From NCBI GenBank assembly GCA_035762175.1, contig DASTPP010000141.1, forward strand, positions 1 to 62,591: 62,591 bases of DNA. Reading direction: 5' to 3'. The position numbers and the translations under genes are program-made. This DNA is from DASTPP01 sp035762175 (GTDB lineage Bacteria; Myxococcota_A; Polyangia; Polyangiales; Polyangiaceae). The notes under the pieces are model-generated. The model was not told the DNA's origin and did no database searches. It saw only the letters and a list, made by a program, of their open reading frames with translations. Position 1 is the first letter of the stretch; each line of letters begins with the position of its first letter. Below, in pieces: positions 41,402 to 49,781 of this stretch.

Positions 41402-42349
41402 ATGCCCATCCGACAACGATCGTTCGGCACCCCACCCCTCTTCGTGAGCGAGCTCGCCCTGGGCACCTGGGGCCTGTCGGGCGAGCCCTACGGGCCCGTC
41501 ACCGACGAGACGGCCGACGCAACGATCAAGCGCGCGGTCGAGCTCGGCGTGACGGTGTTCGACACGTCCGACGCGTACGGCAAGGGCGCGATGGAAGAGC
41601 GCCTCGGCCGCCTGCTCGAGCCGCACGTGGCGTCGACCTACGTGCTGACCCGCCACGGCGTCGACCGCTCGCACGAGCCGCCCCGCAAGCGCTTCGACCC
41701 GGCCTACCTCGGCGCCGCGCTCGACCGCTCGCGCGAGCGGCTGCGGCGCGAGTGCGTCGACCTCTACGTCTTGCACCACCCGAGCGCCGAGACGCTCGCG
41801 GGCGCCGAGCTGCAGGCCTTTCTGCGCGAGCTGAAAGAGAAGGGCAAGGTGCGGGCCTGGGGCGTCTCGGTCGGCGACGCCGGCGCGGGCCGGGCGGCGC
41901 TCGAGGCGGGGGCGCAGGCGGTCTCGATCGCGTACAACGTCTTCTTCGCCAACGATCTGCACGCCCTCGCCGACCTCTTGGTCGAGAAGAAGGCCGGCGT
42001 CTTCGCCCACTCGGTGCTGGGCTACGGCCTTTTGGCGGGCATGTGGGCGGCGGGCAAGACCTTCGCCGAGGGCGACCACCGGCGCGAGCGCTGGTCGGCG
42101 CGCGATCTGCGGGCGCGGCTGCACCACCTCGCGGCGGTGCGCTCGCTGCTCGGCGGCGACGTACTGACGATGCGCTCGGCGGCGCTACGCTACGTGCTCT
42201 CGAACGAGCGGGTGAGCGCGGCGGTGCTGGGGCCGCGCAACGTCTCGCAGCTCGAGCAGCTCGTGCGCGAGGCGGGCGCGCCGCCCTACCTCGAGGCCGA
42301 GCGGCTCGGGCGGCTGCCGCAGCGGCTGCGCGACGTGGGGGTCGCGTGA
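41402..42349 (+). CDS. Aldo/keto reductase family protein with a changed active-site lysine
   Basis: 315 residues. TIM-barrel oxidoreductase of the NADPH-dependent AKR superfamily. The motifs GTWGLSGE, FDTSDAYGKGAMEERLG (D and Y of the tetrad near 50 and 55), VDLYVLHHPS (His), GVSVGDAG and RSAALRYVLSNERVSAAVLGPRNVSQLEQLV are present. The tetrad Lys that normally follows the T in a TK motif is R84 here (LTRHG). That may alter or lower activity. It is followed by an inositol-phosphatase-like gene with a 4-nt overlap, so both may act in one sugar or inositol pathway. ATG 41402 chosen by frame and family length. Confidence 0.88.
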   Translation: MPIRQRSFGTPPLFVSELALGTWGLSGEPYGPVTDETADATIKRAVELGVTVFDTSDAYGKGAMEERLGRLLEPHVASTYVLTRHGVDRSHEPPRKRFDPAYLGAALDRSRERLRRECVDLYVLHHPSAETLAGAELQAFLRELKEKGKVRAWGVSVGDAGAGRAALEAGAQAVSIAYNVFFANDLHALADLLVEKKAGVFAHSVLGYGLLAGMWAAGKTFAEGDHRRERWSARDLRARLHHLAAVRSLLGGDVLTMRSAALRYVLSNERVSAAVLGPRNVSQLEQLVREAGAPPYLEAERLGRLPQRLRDVGVA

Positions 42350-43176
42350 GCGCGCCCCCGCTCGGCGAGCGCGGCCCGCTGCTCGAGGCCCTCTGCGAGC
42401 TGGTCGAGCGGGCGGGCGAGCTCGTGCTCGAGGTCTACGGCACCGACTTCGCCGTCGCCGACAAGGGCCCGGGCGACCACCTGACCGAGGCCGACCGGCG
42501 GGCGAATGCCTTCCTTTGTGCCGCGCTCGCCGAGCGCTTTCCGGGGGTGCCGGTGGTGGCCGAAGAGAGCGCCCCGGCGAGCTACCGGGGCTTCGCGGGG
42601 GCCGAGGCGGCCTTCTTCGTCGACCCGCTCGACGGGACGAGCGAGTTCGTCGCGCGCAACGGCGAGTTCGTGGTGATGGTGGGCCTCGCCGAGCGCGGGC
42701 GCGCCGCCGCCGGGGCCATCTACGCGCCGACGCGGGGGCTCGCCTGGGCGGGCGCCCCGGGCTTCGGGGCCTACGAGCGCGAGCGGGGGGGCACGGCGCG
42801 GCCGCTCGGGGTCAGCGGGGCGCTAAGGCTCAGCGAGGCGAAGCTCGTCGTCTCGCGATCGCGCCGGAGCGAGCGGCTCGAGGGCGCGCTCGCCGCGCTG
42901 GGCGCCGCCGAGGTGCGCCCCCTGGGCAGCTCGGGCCTGAAGGCGGCCGAGGTGGCGCGGGGCGGGGCCGACGCCTGCGTGCAGCTCGGCCGCTCGGGCA
43001 GCCTGTGGGATCTCTGCGCCCCCGACGCCCTCGTGACCGCCGCCGGCGGCCGCTACACCGACGCGGCGGGGGCCCCCATCGCCTACGACCGCGAGGGGCT
43101 CGAGCACGCCTCGGGAATCATCGTCTCGAACGGGCGGTTGCACGAGGCCCTCGTCTCCGCCCTGGCCGGTCGCTGA
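42346..43176 (+). CDS. Inositol monophosphatase-family phosphatase
   Basis: 276 residues. Mg2+-dependent phosphatase of the IMPase/CysQ/HisN superfamily. Motifs VAEES, DPLDGTSEF (D93 and next Asp) and WDLCAPDALVTAAGG form the metal site. It could act on inositol phosphate, histidinol phosphate or 3'-phosphoadenosine; sequence alone does not decide. GTG 42346 overlaps the aldo/keto reductase stop by 4 nt (GTGA), so the two are co-translated. Confidence 0.9.
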   Translation: MSAPPLGERGPLLEALCELVERAGELVLEVYGTDFAVADKGPGDHLTEADRRANAFLCAALAERFPGVPVVAEESAPASYRGFAGAEAAFFVDPLDGTSEFVARNGEFVVMVGLAERGRAAAGAIYAPTRGLAWAGAPGFGAYERERGGTARPLGVSGALRLSEAKLVVSRSRRSERLEGALAALGAAEVRPLGSSGLKAAEVARGGADACVQLGRSGSLWDLCAPDALVTAAGGRYTDAAGAPIAYDREGLEHASGIIVSNGRLHEALVSALAGR

Positions 43177-43263
43177 GGCCGGCCGGGGGGCCCCCGCCCC
43201 GGCCCCGGGGCGGCCCGGCCCGCCCTTGCCTGGCCCGGCCCGGGGGTTTAGAAGCCAAGACGC

Positions 43264-44256
43264 ATGACCGCCCCCGACGCCCGCGTCCTCAACGAGATGG
43301 TCGCCCGCGAGAGCGCCTTCGTCGACCGCCTGACCAACGAGGTCGGCAAGGTCATCGTCGGGCAGACGTACATGATCGAGCGCATCCTCATCGGCCTGCT
43401 GACCGGCGGGCACGTGCTGCTCGAGGGGGTGCCCGGCCTCGCCAAGACGCTCACGGTGCGCACGCTCTGCGAGGCGGTGCACGCGAAGTTCGCGCGCATT
43501 CAGTTCACCCCCGACCTCTTGCCGGCCGACCTGGTCGGCACCGTCATTTACAACCAGGCGCGCGGCGAGTTCACCTCGAAGCTCGGCCCGGTCTTCGCGA
43601 ACCTGGTGCTCGCCGACGAGATCAACCGCGCCCCGGCCAAGGTGCAGTCGGCGCTGCTCGAGGCCATGCAAGAGCGGCAGGTGACCATCGGCGAGCAGAG
43701 CTACGCGCTGCCCGACCCCTTCTTGGTGCTGGCGACCCAGAACCCCATCGAGCAAGAGGGCACCTACCCCCTGCCCGAGGCGCAGGTCGACCGCTTCATG
43801 ATGATGGTGAAGGTCGGCTACCCGACCCGGCCCGAAGAGCGGCAGATCATCGACCGCGCGACCTCGCGCGCGCCCCGCTCGGTCGAGCCGGTGGCGAGCC
43901 TCGAAGACCTGCAGCGCGCGCGGGCGGCGGTGCGCGAGATCTACGTCGACGACCGGGCGAAAGACTACATCGTCAACGTCGTGTTCGCCACGCGCGAGCC
44001 GCAAGAGCGGGGCCTCAAAGATCTCGCCGGGCTCATCGACTACGGGGCGAGCCCGCGCGCCTCGATCGCGCTGGCGCTCGCGGCGCGGGCGCACGCCTTC
44101 TTGAACCACCGCGGCTTCGTGCTGCCCGAAGACGTCAAGGCGATCGGGCCCGACGTCCTGCGCCACCGCGTCGTGCTCTCGTACGAGGCCGAGGCCGAAG
44201 AGGTGAAGGCCGAAGACGTGGTGCGGCGCGTGTTCGAGGTGGTCGAGGTGCCCTGA
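43264..44256 (+). CDS. MoxR-family AAA+ ATPase
   Basis: 330 residues. Walker A GVPGLAKT at 55-62, then FTPDLLPADLVGT, Walker B LVLADE at about 114-119 and the MoxR signature INRAPAKVQSALLEAMQERQVTIG, and the lid helices with GASPRASIAL. MoxR proteins act as chaperones for the von Willebrand-domain proteins encoded with them. It starts the eight-gene unit to 52638, which resembles the Bacteroides aerotolerance (Bat) operon. Confidence 0.95.
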   Translation: MTAPDARVLNEMVARESAFVDRLTNEVGKVIVGQTYMIERILIGLLTGGHVLLEGVPGLAKTLTVRTLCEAVHAKFARIQFTPDLLPADLVGTVIYNQARGEFTSKLGPVFANLVLADEINRAPAKVQSALLEAMQERQVTIGEQSYALPDPFLVLATQNPIEQEGTYPLPEAQVDRFMMMVKVGYPTRPEERQIIDRATSRAPRSVEPVASLEDLQRARAAVREIYVDDRAKDYIVNVVFATREPQERGLKDLAGLIDYGASPRASIALALAARAHAFLNHRGFVLPEDVKAIGPDVLRHRVVLSYEAEAEEVKAEDVVRRVFEVVEVP

Positions 44257-44284
44257 GGGGCCGGGCTCGGGGCGAAGGGCGCAG

Positions 44285-45211
44285 ATGGCGGCCGGCGGCG
44301 AGGCGAAGGGCGAGGGCGAGCGGGCGGGGGGCATCCCGCGCGAGCTGCTCAAGGCGCTGCGGCGCATCGAGATCACGACCGCGCGCCTCGCCAACGAGCA
44401 GCTCTCGGGCACGTACGTCTCGGCCGTCAAGGGCCAGGGCCTCGCCTTCCGCGAGGTGCGGCCCTACCAGCGCGGCGACGACGTGCGCGCCATCGACTGG
44501 AACGTGTCGGCGCGCATGAACGAGACCTACGTCAAGGTCTTCGTCGAAGAGCGCGAGATGACCGTCATGCTCGTCGTCGACCTGTCGGCGAGCCAGCGCT
44601 TCGGCTCGGCGCGGGCGTCGAAGGGGCGCGTGGCGGCCGAGGTCTCGGCGCTCTGCACCTTCAGCGCCGTGCGCAACGGCGACCGCGTCGGGCTCATCGT
44701 CTCGACCGACCGGGTCGAGAAGATCGTGCCGCCGAAGAAGGGCGACAAGCACGCGATGCGCATCGTGCGCGAGATCTTGGGCTTCCGGTCGCCGCACCGC
44801 GGCACCGACCTGACGGCCGCGATCGAGGCGCTCGTGCGCGTCGCCCGCCGCCGCTCGGTCGCCTTCCTGATCAGCGACTTCTTCGCCCGCGGCTACGAGC
44901 GGCCGCTCGCGCTCGCCGCCGCCAAGCACGACGTCATCCCCGTGTGGCTCACCGACCGGCGCGACGACGAGCTGCCCGCGACGGGCCTGACGGCCTTCGA
45001 AGACTTCGAGACGGGCGAGTCGGTGGTCGTCGACACTTCCGACAAGCGCGTGCGCGCCTTCTACGCCGCCGAGATGCGCCGCTTCCGCGCCGAGCGCGAG
45101 CAGGCCTTCCGCAAGCTGGGCCTCGACGTCGTGCGCATCGACACCGCCGGCGACTTCGTCGCGCCCCTGCGCGACCTCTTCGCCCGCCGCGCCCGGAGGG
45201 CCCGGAGGTGA
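44285..45211 (+). CDS. DUF58 protein
   Basis: 308 residues. The DUF58 signature is clear: GLAFREVRPYQRGDDVRAIDWNVSARMNETYVKVFVEERE, followed by a VWA-like fold (MLVVDLSASQRFG, ISDFFARGYERPLALAAAKHDVIPVWLTD). It belongs to the MoxR/DUF58/VWA/Bat set and has a cytoplasmic placement. It follows moxR after 28 nt. Its stop (45209-45211) overlaps the next gene's GTG by 4 nt. Confidence 0.92.
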   Translation: MAAGGEAKGEGERAGGIPRELLKALRRIEITTARLANEQLSGTYVSAVKGQGLAFREVRPYQRGDDVRAIDWNVSARMNETYVKVFVEEREMTVMLVVDLSASQRFGSARASKGRVAAEVSALCTFSAVRNGDRVGLIVSTDRVEKIVPPKKGDKHAMRIVREILGFRSPHRGTDLTAAIEALVRVARRRSVAFLISDFFARGYERPLALAAAKHDVIPVWLTDRRDDELPATGLTAFEDFETGESVVVDTSDKRVRAFYAAEMRRFRAEREQAFRKLGLDVVRIDTAGDFVAPLRDLFARRARRARR

Positions 45212-46497
45212 AGGCGCCGGGCGCACCCCGGGCTGAAGCCCGGGGCAGCTACCTCCCGCGGGAACGGCGCGCAAAGCCCGCCCCTCGCCGGGGCCGGGCT
45301 CCCGCGGGCGCCGCTCCCGCGGGCGCCGCCCTCGCGCTCGCCGCGACGCTGCTCGCGGCGGCGTCGCCGCTCTGGGCGCAGGTGCCGCCCGGCCCGCCGC
45401 CCCCCGCGTCGGCGCCCGCCGCGCCCGCTCCCGCGGCGCCCCCCGCCTCGGCGCCGGCGCCCGCGGGCTCGGCCGGCGGCTCGGTCTACAGCACCTGCGA
45501 CGAGCGCGTGCCGGCCGGCGCGCAGCGGCCGCTCTTGCGCGAGACCTTCCCCGCGACCGGCCTCGGGGGCTACGTGCTCTGGCTCGAGATCGAGGTCGAG
45601 CACGGCCGCGGCGAGGCGGTGCTGCCCGAGGGCTTCTCGTTCTCGGGGCGGGGCGGCGGTGCCGAGGCGCTCGCGCGGGCGGGCTTCACGCTGCCGGCGC
45701 CCGAGAGCGGGCAGGCGCCGAGCGTCGAGCCGGCCCCGCCGGGCCAGGGCCCGCGCACCTCGTCGCGCGTCAAGCTGCCCCTCGTCGCCTTGCCCAAAGA
45801 GCCGGGGCGCGTCACCCTCACCTTGCCCCCCTTGCCCGTCGCCGTCTCGCGGGCGAGCGGCGAGGTGACGACGGTGTGCACCGCCCCGCACGTCGTGACG
45901 CTCGAAGAGCCCACCGCCAGCGCTCCCGAGGCGCGCCCCAAGCCGAACCCGCCGCCGCGCCGCCAGCGCGAGCACTGGCAGGCGGCCGAGACGGCGGCGG
46001 GCGCGCTGCTCGCGACGATCGTGGGCCTCGTCGCGGGCTTCTTGCTCTACCGCTGGTGGTCGCAGAGGCCCCGCCCCGAGCCGCCGCCCCCGCCGCCGCG
46101 CCCCGTCTGGGAGGTCGCCATCGAAGACCTGGCCCTCTTGCGCACCGGCCCCCTCTTCACCGAGGGCCGTCACGCCGAGCTCGTCGCGCGCGTCTCGGCC
46201 GTCCTGCGGCGCTACCTCGGCGAGCGCTACGGCTTCGAGGGGCTCGAGGCGACGTCGAAAGAGATCCGCCGCGCGCTGCGCCGGGTCTTCCCGCCGCTGA
46301 CGGTGCTCGCCGAGATCGACAAGGTGCTCGACGAGACCGACCTCGTGAAGTTCGCGCGCGTCGCGCCGAGCGAAGACGACTGCGTCGTGCTCTGCGAGCT
46401 CGCCGACCGCGTCGTGCGGGCCACCATCCCCGCGGCGGTGGCCGCCGAAGACCTGGTGCCGCCGCCGCCGCGCCCGACGGGGGGGCCCGGGCCGTGA
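45208..46497 (+). CDS. DUF4381-like membrane protein of the Bat operon, N-terminus made from a repeat element
   Basis: 429 residues. Region 1-36 is an unusual Arg/Pro-rich stretch, then a signal-anchor (AALALAATLLAAASPLWAQ), a Pro/Ala spacer, a beta domain (about 95-240), one membrane helix (about 260-280, GALLATIVGLVAGFLLYRWW) and a cytoplasmic helical domain (EDLALLRTGPLFTEGRHAEL, VLRRYLGERYGFEGLEATSKEI), typical of DUF4381 partners in Bat operons. The GTG at 45208 overlaps the previous stop (GTGA). The first about 33 residues are translated from copy 2 of the structured repeat element; family homologues should begin near the signal helix. Confidence 0.83.
   Translation: MKAPGAPRAEARGSYLPRERRAKPAPRRGRAPAGAAPAGAALALAATLLAAASPLWAQVPPGPPPPASAPAAPAPAAPPASAPAPAGSAGGSVYSTCDERVPAGAQRPLLRETFPATGLGGYVLWLEIEVEHGRGEAVLPEGFSFSGRGGGAEALARAGFTLPAPESGQAPSVEPAPPGQGPRTSSRVKLPLVALPKEPGRVTLTLPPLPVAVSRASGEVTTVCTAPHVVTLEEPTASAPEARPKPNPPPRRQREHWQAAETAAGALLATIVGLVAGFLLYRWWSQRPRPEPPPPPPRPVWEVAIEDLALLRTGPLFTEGRHAELVARVSAVLRRYLGERYGFEGLEATSKEIRRALRRVFPPLTVLAEIDKVLDETDLVKFARVAPSEDDCVVLCELADRVVRATIPAAVAAEDLVPPPPRPTGGPGP
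45226..45311 (+). repeat. Structured palindromic repeat element, copy 2 (inside a coding region)
   Basis: Hairpin CCCCGGGC-TGAA-GCCCGGGG at 45226-45245, then CCGCGGGAACGGCGCGCAAAGC and a second stem-loop AGCCCG...CGGGCT at 45275-45300 followed by CCCGCGGGCG. Same order and sequence as copies at 16109 and 62282. Confidence 0.8.
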
Positions 46498-47645
46498 GGG
46501 CGCGCCGCGTTCTCTTGCTCGCCCTGCTGACGCTCGTCGCGCTCGGGCTCGGCGCCGCCTGGCCGTTCGCCGCGCGCGGCGCCGAGTGGCTCGACGTCCG
46601 GTGGGACGCCCCCAAGGCCTTCGCTCTGCTCCCGCTCGTGCCGCTCGTCTACTGGCGCGGCACCTTCGGGGCCGACCCGAGGCTGCCGCGCCTGCGGCTC
46701 GGCGCGCTCTTCCCCTTCGCGGGGGGGCCGCTCGGGTGGCGCGCGCGGCTGCGCGACGCGCCGGGGGTCTTGCGCGCGGTGGCGCTCGCGCTCGGCGTGC
46801 TCGCCCTCGCCCGGCCGCTCTCGCTCGTGCGCCCGAGCGAGTCGAGCGAGTCGGGCATCGACATCGTGCTGGTGCTCGACCTGTCGGGCTCGATGAAGGC
46901 AGTGATGGACGACGTGCCCCTCGCCGGCCCCGGCAGCGGCGCGCGGCGGCGCCAGGTCGCGGGCAAGCGGCCGACCCGGCTCGACGTCGCGAAAGACGTC
47001 ATTCGCGACTTCGTCGGCCGGCGCAAGACCGACCGCATCGGCGCGGTCGTCTTCGGGCGGCAGGCCTACGTGCTGGCGCCGCCGACGCTCGACTACCAGC
47101 TGCTCGACACGCTCGTCGCGCGCATCGAGCTCGACATGATCGACTCGACCGGCACGGCCATCGGCGACGCGCTCGGCGTCGCCTCGGCGCGCCTGCGGCG
47201 CAGCGACGCGCGCTCGAAGGCGGTCGTGCTCTTGACCGACGGCGACTCGAACGCGGGCAGCGTCGCCCCCGAGTACGGCGCGCACCTGGCGAGCTCGGTC
47301 GGCTGCCGGGTGTTCACCATCCAGATCGGGACCGGCGACGACGTCGAGATGCAAGACGGCGTCGACATGTTCGGGCAGCCGCACTACGTGCGGGCGCACT
47401 TCCCCGTCAACCCCGAGCTCTTGCGCAAGATCGCCGCGTCGACCGGCGGCGAGTCGTACGTCGCCAACGACGCCGAGGCCCTGCGGCGCAGCATGCACGA
47501 CGTGCTCGACCGCCTCGAGAAGACGCGCTTCGAGGCGCAGACGGCCTCGTACGAAGAGCTCTTCCCGCTCTTCCTCTTGCCGGCCACGCTGCTGGTGGCG
47601 CTCGACGCGCTGCTCCGGGCGTGGCTCCTGCGGAGGTTCCCCTGA
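46494..47645 (+). CDS. batA: VWA membrane protein BatA-like
   Basis: 383 residues. N-terminal membrane helices (RVLLLALLTLVALGLGAAWP, FALLPLVPLVYW, GVLRAVALALGVLALARP), then a VWA domain with an intact MIDAS DLSGS (D129) and TGTAIGDALGVAS and LLTDGDSNAG, and a C-terminal membrane helix (LFLLPATLLVALDALLRAWL). Like BatA of the aerotolerance operon. GTG 46494 overlaps the preceding stop by 4 nt; its own stop (47643-47645) overlaps a CTG start of the next gene. Confidence 0.92.
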   Translation: MRARRVLLLALLTLVALGLGAAWPFAARGAEWLDVRWDAPKAFALLPLVPLVYWRGTFGADPRLPRLRLGALFPFAGGPLGWRARLRDAPGVLRAVALALGVLALARPLSLVRPSESSESGIDIVLVLDLSGSMKAVMDDVPLAGPGSGARRRQVAGKRPTRLDVAKDVIRDFVGRRKTDRIGAVVFGRQAYVLAPPTLDYQLLDTLVARIELDMIDSTGTAIGDALGVASARLRRSDARSKAVVLLTDGDSNAGSVAPEYGAHLASSVGCRVFTIQIGTGDDVEMQDGVDMFGQPHYVRAHFPVNPELLRKIAASTGGESYVANDAEALRRSMHDVLDRLEKTRFEAQTASYEELFPLFLLPATLLVALDALLRAWLLRRFP

Positions 47646-48721
47646 CCTTCGCCGCCCCGCACTGGCTCTTCGGCGCGCTCGCCGCGCTCGCGGTCGCCGC
47701 CCTCGCCGCCGCCGGCGCCTTCGCCCGCGCCCGCGCCGTCGCCCGCTTCGCCCCGCCCGAGCGCTTCGGCGAGCTCGTCACCTTCGACCCCTCGGGGCGC
47801 CGGGCGGTCAAGGCCGTGCTCTCGGTGCTCGCCGTCGCCCTCGCCTTCGTCGCCCTCGCCCGCCCCCAGACCGGCCGCGGCCAGCGCCTCGTGCCCGCGA
47901 CCAACCTCGACGTCGTCGTCGTGCTCGACTTCTCGAAGAGCATGTACGCGCGCGACGTGCCGCCCTCGCGCATCCAGCGGGCGAAAATCGAGGTCGGCGA
48001 GCTCGTCAAGAAGCTGCCCGGCGCGCGCTTCGGCGCCGTCGCCTTCGCCGGCGAGCCGATCGGGTTCCCGCTCACGTCCGACGGCGCCGCCATCGCCCAG
48101 TTCTTGCGCCAGACCGAGCCGAACGACATGCCCGTCGGCGGCACCGCCATCGCCCGCGCGCTCGAGCGGGGGCGCGAGATCTTGCGCCGCGACCCGAAGT
48201 CGAAAGACCACCGCCGCGTCATCGTCCTCGTCACCGACGGCGAAGACCTCGAGGGCGACCCGCGCGCCGTCGCCCAGGCCGCCGGCGCCGAGGGCACGAC
48301 GGTGCACGTCGTGCAGATCGGCGGGCGCACGCCCGAGCGCATCCCCGAGGTCGCCCCCGACGGGCGCGTCGTCGGCTGGCGCACCGACGAGCGCGGCCAG
48401 CCGCTCACCACCTCGCTCAGCGCCGAGGGCGAGGCGCAGCTCGCCGCCGTCGCCCAGGCCGCCCGCGGCACGCTCGTGCGCGCGTCCGAGGGGCGCACGG
48501 GCATCGACCAGATCGCCGCAATGCTCAAGACGATGATGAGCGAAGAGCTCTCCGAGCGCGTCGAGACCGTCTACGAAGACAAGTTCGCCTGGCCGCTCGG
48601 CCTCGCGCTGCTGCTCCTGCTCGCCGACGCCTTCTTGAACGAGGCGCCGCGCCGCCGGCCGCCCGAGCCCGCCCCGCCCCCCCCGCCCCGCCGCCGGGCC
48701 GCCGCCCGCGCCCCGCGCCCC
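47642..48721 (+). CDS. batB: VWA membrane protein BatB-like, no in-frame stop before the next gene
   Basis: N-terminal membrane helix (WLFGALAALAVAALAAAG), second helix, VWA domain with MIDAS DFSKS (D96), GGTAIARAL and LVTDGEDLEG, and a C-terminal membrane helix (WPLGLALLLLLADAFL). The start is inferred as CTG 47642 (GGAGG at 47632-47636, CTGA overlap with the batA stop); there is no ATG or GTG before the conserved core. The end given is arbitrary: after the C-terminal Pro/Arg tail the frame is open through the whole of batC and joins batD, so there is no genuine stop. A one-base change in the C8 run at 48677-48684 would fuse it to batC. Confidence 0.75.
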
Positions 48722-48722
48722 C

Positions 48723-49781
48723 ATGCGCCGCCGCTCGCTTTACTGGCTCGCCCCGCTCGCCCTCGTCGCGGGCGCCCTCGGCCTCGCGCTCGGCGCGAGC
48801 GGCGGCCCCCACGACCCCTTCGAGCGCTACTCGCCCGAGGTCGACGCCGCCGTCGCCTCGCTCGAGGCCGGCCGCTTCGACGAGGCGAACGAGCGGCTCA
48901 CCCGCTACCTGCGCCTGACCGGCTGCCACGAGGGCGTCTTGCAGACCCCGCCCGGCGCCACGGCCTCGGCCGACGCCGCCTTCGACCTCGGCCTCGGCCT
49001 CTTCGGCGCCGCCGAGAAGCTCGGCCAGCGCTTCGCCGACGTCGACGACGTGCGCCCCCAGGGGCCCGACGGCAAGCCCGCCGAGTCGAACCCCGACCGG
49101 CGCTCGTCGGTCGACTGCGCCCGCATGCTGCTCGGCGCCCTGCTCGAGCGGCGCCTGCCCCCCGAGCTCGAGGCGCGCGCGCGCTTTCTGCGCGGCAACG
49201 CCGCCTTCCTCGAGCACCGCTGGGACGAGGCCCTCGCCGACTACGACCGCGCCCTGCGCCTCGCCCCTGGCAGCGACGCCCCGCAGGCCGACGCCCTCGG
49301 CCGCGACCTCGCGTGGAACCGCTCGCTCGCCATGCGCAACCGCCAGCGCGAGAAAGAGCGCGAAGAGAAAGAGCGCAAAGAGAACGACCAGCCGAGCCAG
49401 GGCGGCCAGGGCGGGGCCCCGAACGAGAAGGGCGGCCAGGGCGGCGCCCAGGGCCAAGACCAGAAGAACGACCCCCAGGGGCAAGACGACCCGAAGAGCG
49501 ACCCGCAGCAGAACGACGGCCAGGGCGGCCAGGGCGGGCAGGGCGACCAGGGCCAAGACGACAAGAGCGGCCAGGGCGGCCAGGGCGGGGGGCAGGGCCA
49601 GCCCCCGCCCCAGGGCCAGGGCGACCCGAACGACCAGCAGCAAGCTTCGGGCGCCCCGCGGGGCCCGACCAACCAGGACGAGCACATGCTCGATCAGTTC
49701 GAACAGGCGCCGACCTGGCAGCGCGAAGAGGGCAAGGTGCGAGGGGCGGGGCGCAAGCTGCGGGGGGTGGCCGACAAATGA
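48723..49781 (+). CDS. batC: TPR protein BatC-like with Gln/Gly-rich region
   Basis: 352 residues. N-terminal membrane anchor (LYWLAPLALVAGALGLALG), TPR-like repeats (about 30-200: FDEANERLTRYLRLTG, ARFLRGNAAFLEHRWDEALADYDRAL), then a charged, Gln/Gly/Asp-rich stretch (about 225-325) with GQGGQ repeats and a C-terminal block EHMLDQFEQAPTWQREEGK found in BatC proteins. It is probably the assembly partner of the two VWA proteins. It starts at ATG 48723 with weak ribosome-site sequence, and its stop overlaps the batD start (ATGA). Confidence 0.82.
   Translation: MRRRSLYWLAPLALVAGALGLALGASGGPHDPFERYSPEVDAAVASLEAGRFDEANERLTRYLRLTGCHEGVLQTPPGATASADAAFDLGLGLFGAAEKLGQRFADVDDVRPQGPDGKPAESNPDRRSSVDCARMLLGALLERRLPPELEARARFLRGNAAFLEHRWDEALADYDRALRLAPGSDAPQADALGRDLAWNRSLAMRNRQREKEREEKERKENDQPSQGGQGGAPNEKGGQGGAQGQDQKNDPQGQDDPKSDPQQNDGQGGQGGQGDQGQDDKSGQGGQGGGQGQPPPQGQGDPNDQQQASGAPRGPTNQDEHMLDQFEQAPTWQREEGKVRGAGRKLRGVADK

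Noticed and set aside
48722..49777. Open frame joining batB and batD (part of a 1720-residue frame)
   Set aside because: Arg-rich low-complexity translation across batC; the real product there is the TPR protein in the other frame. The missing stop is reported as a finding, not as a fusion.
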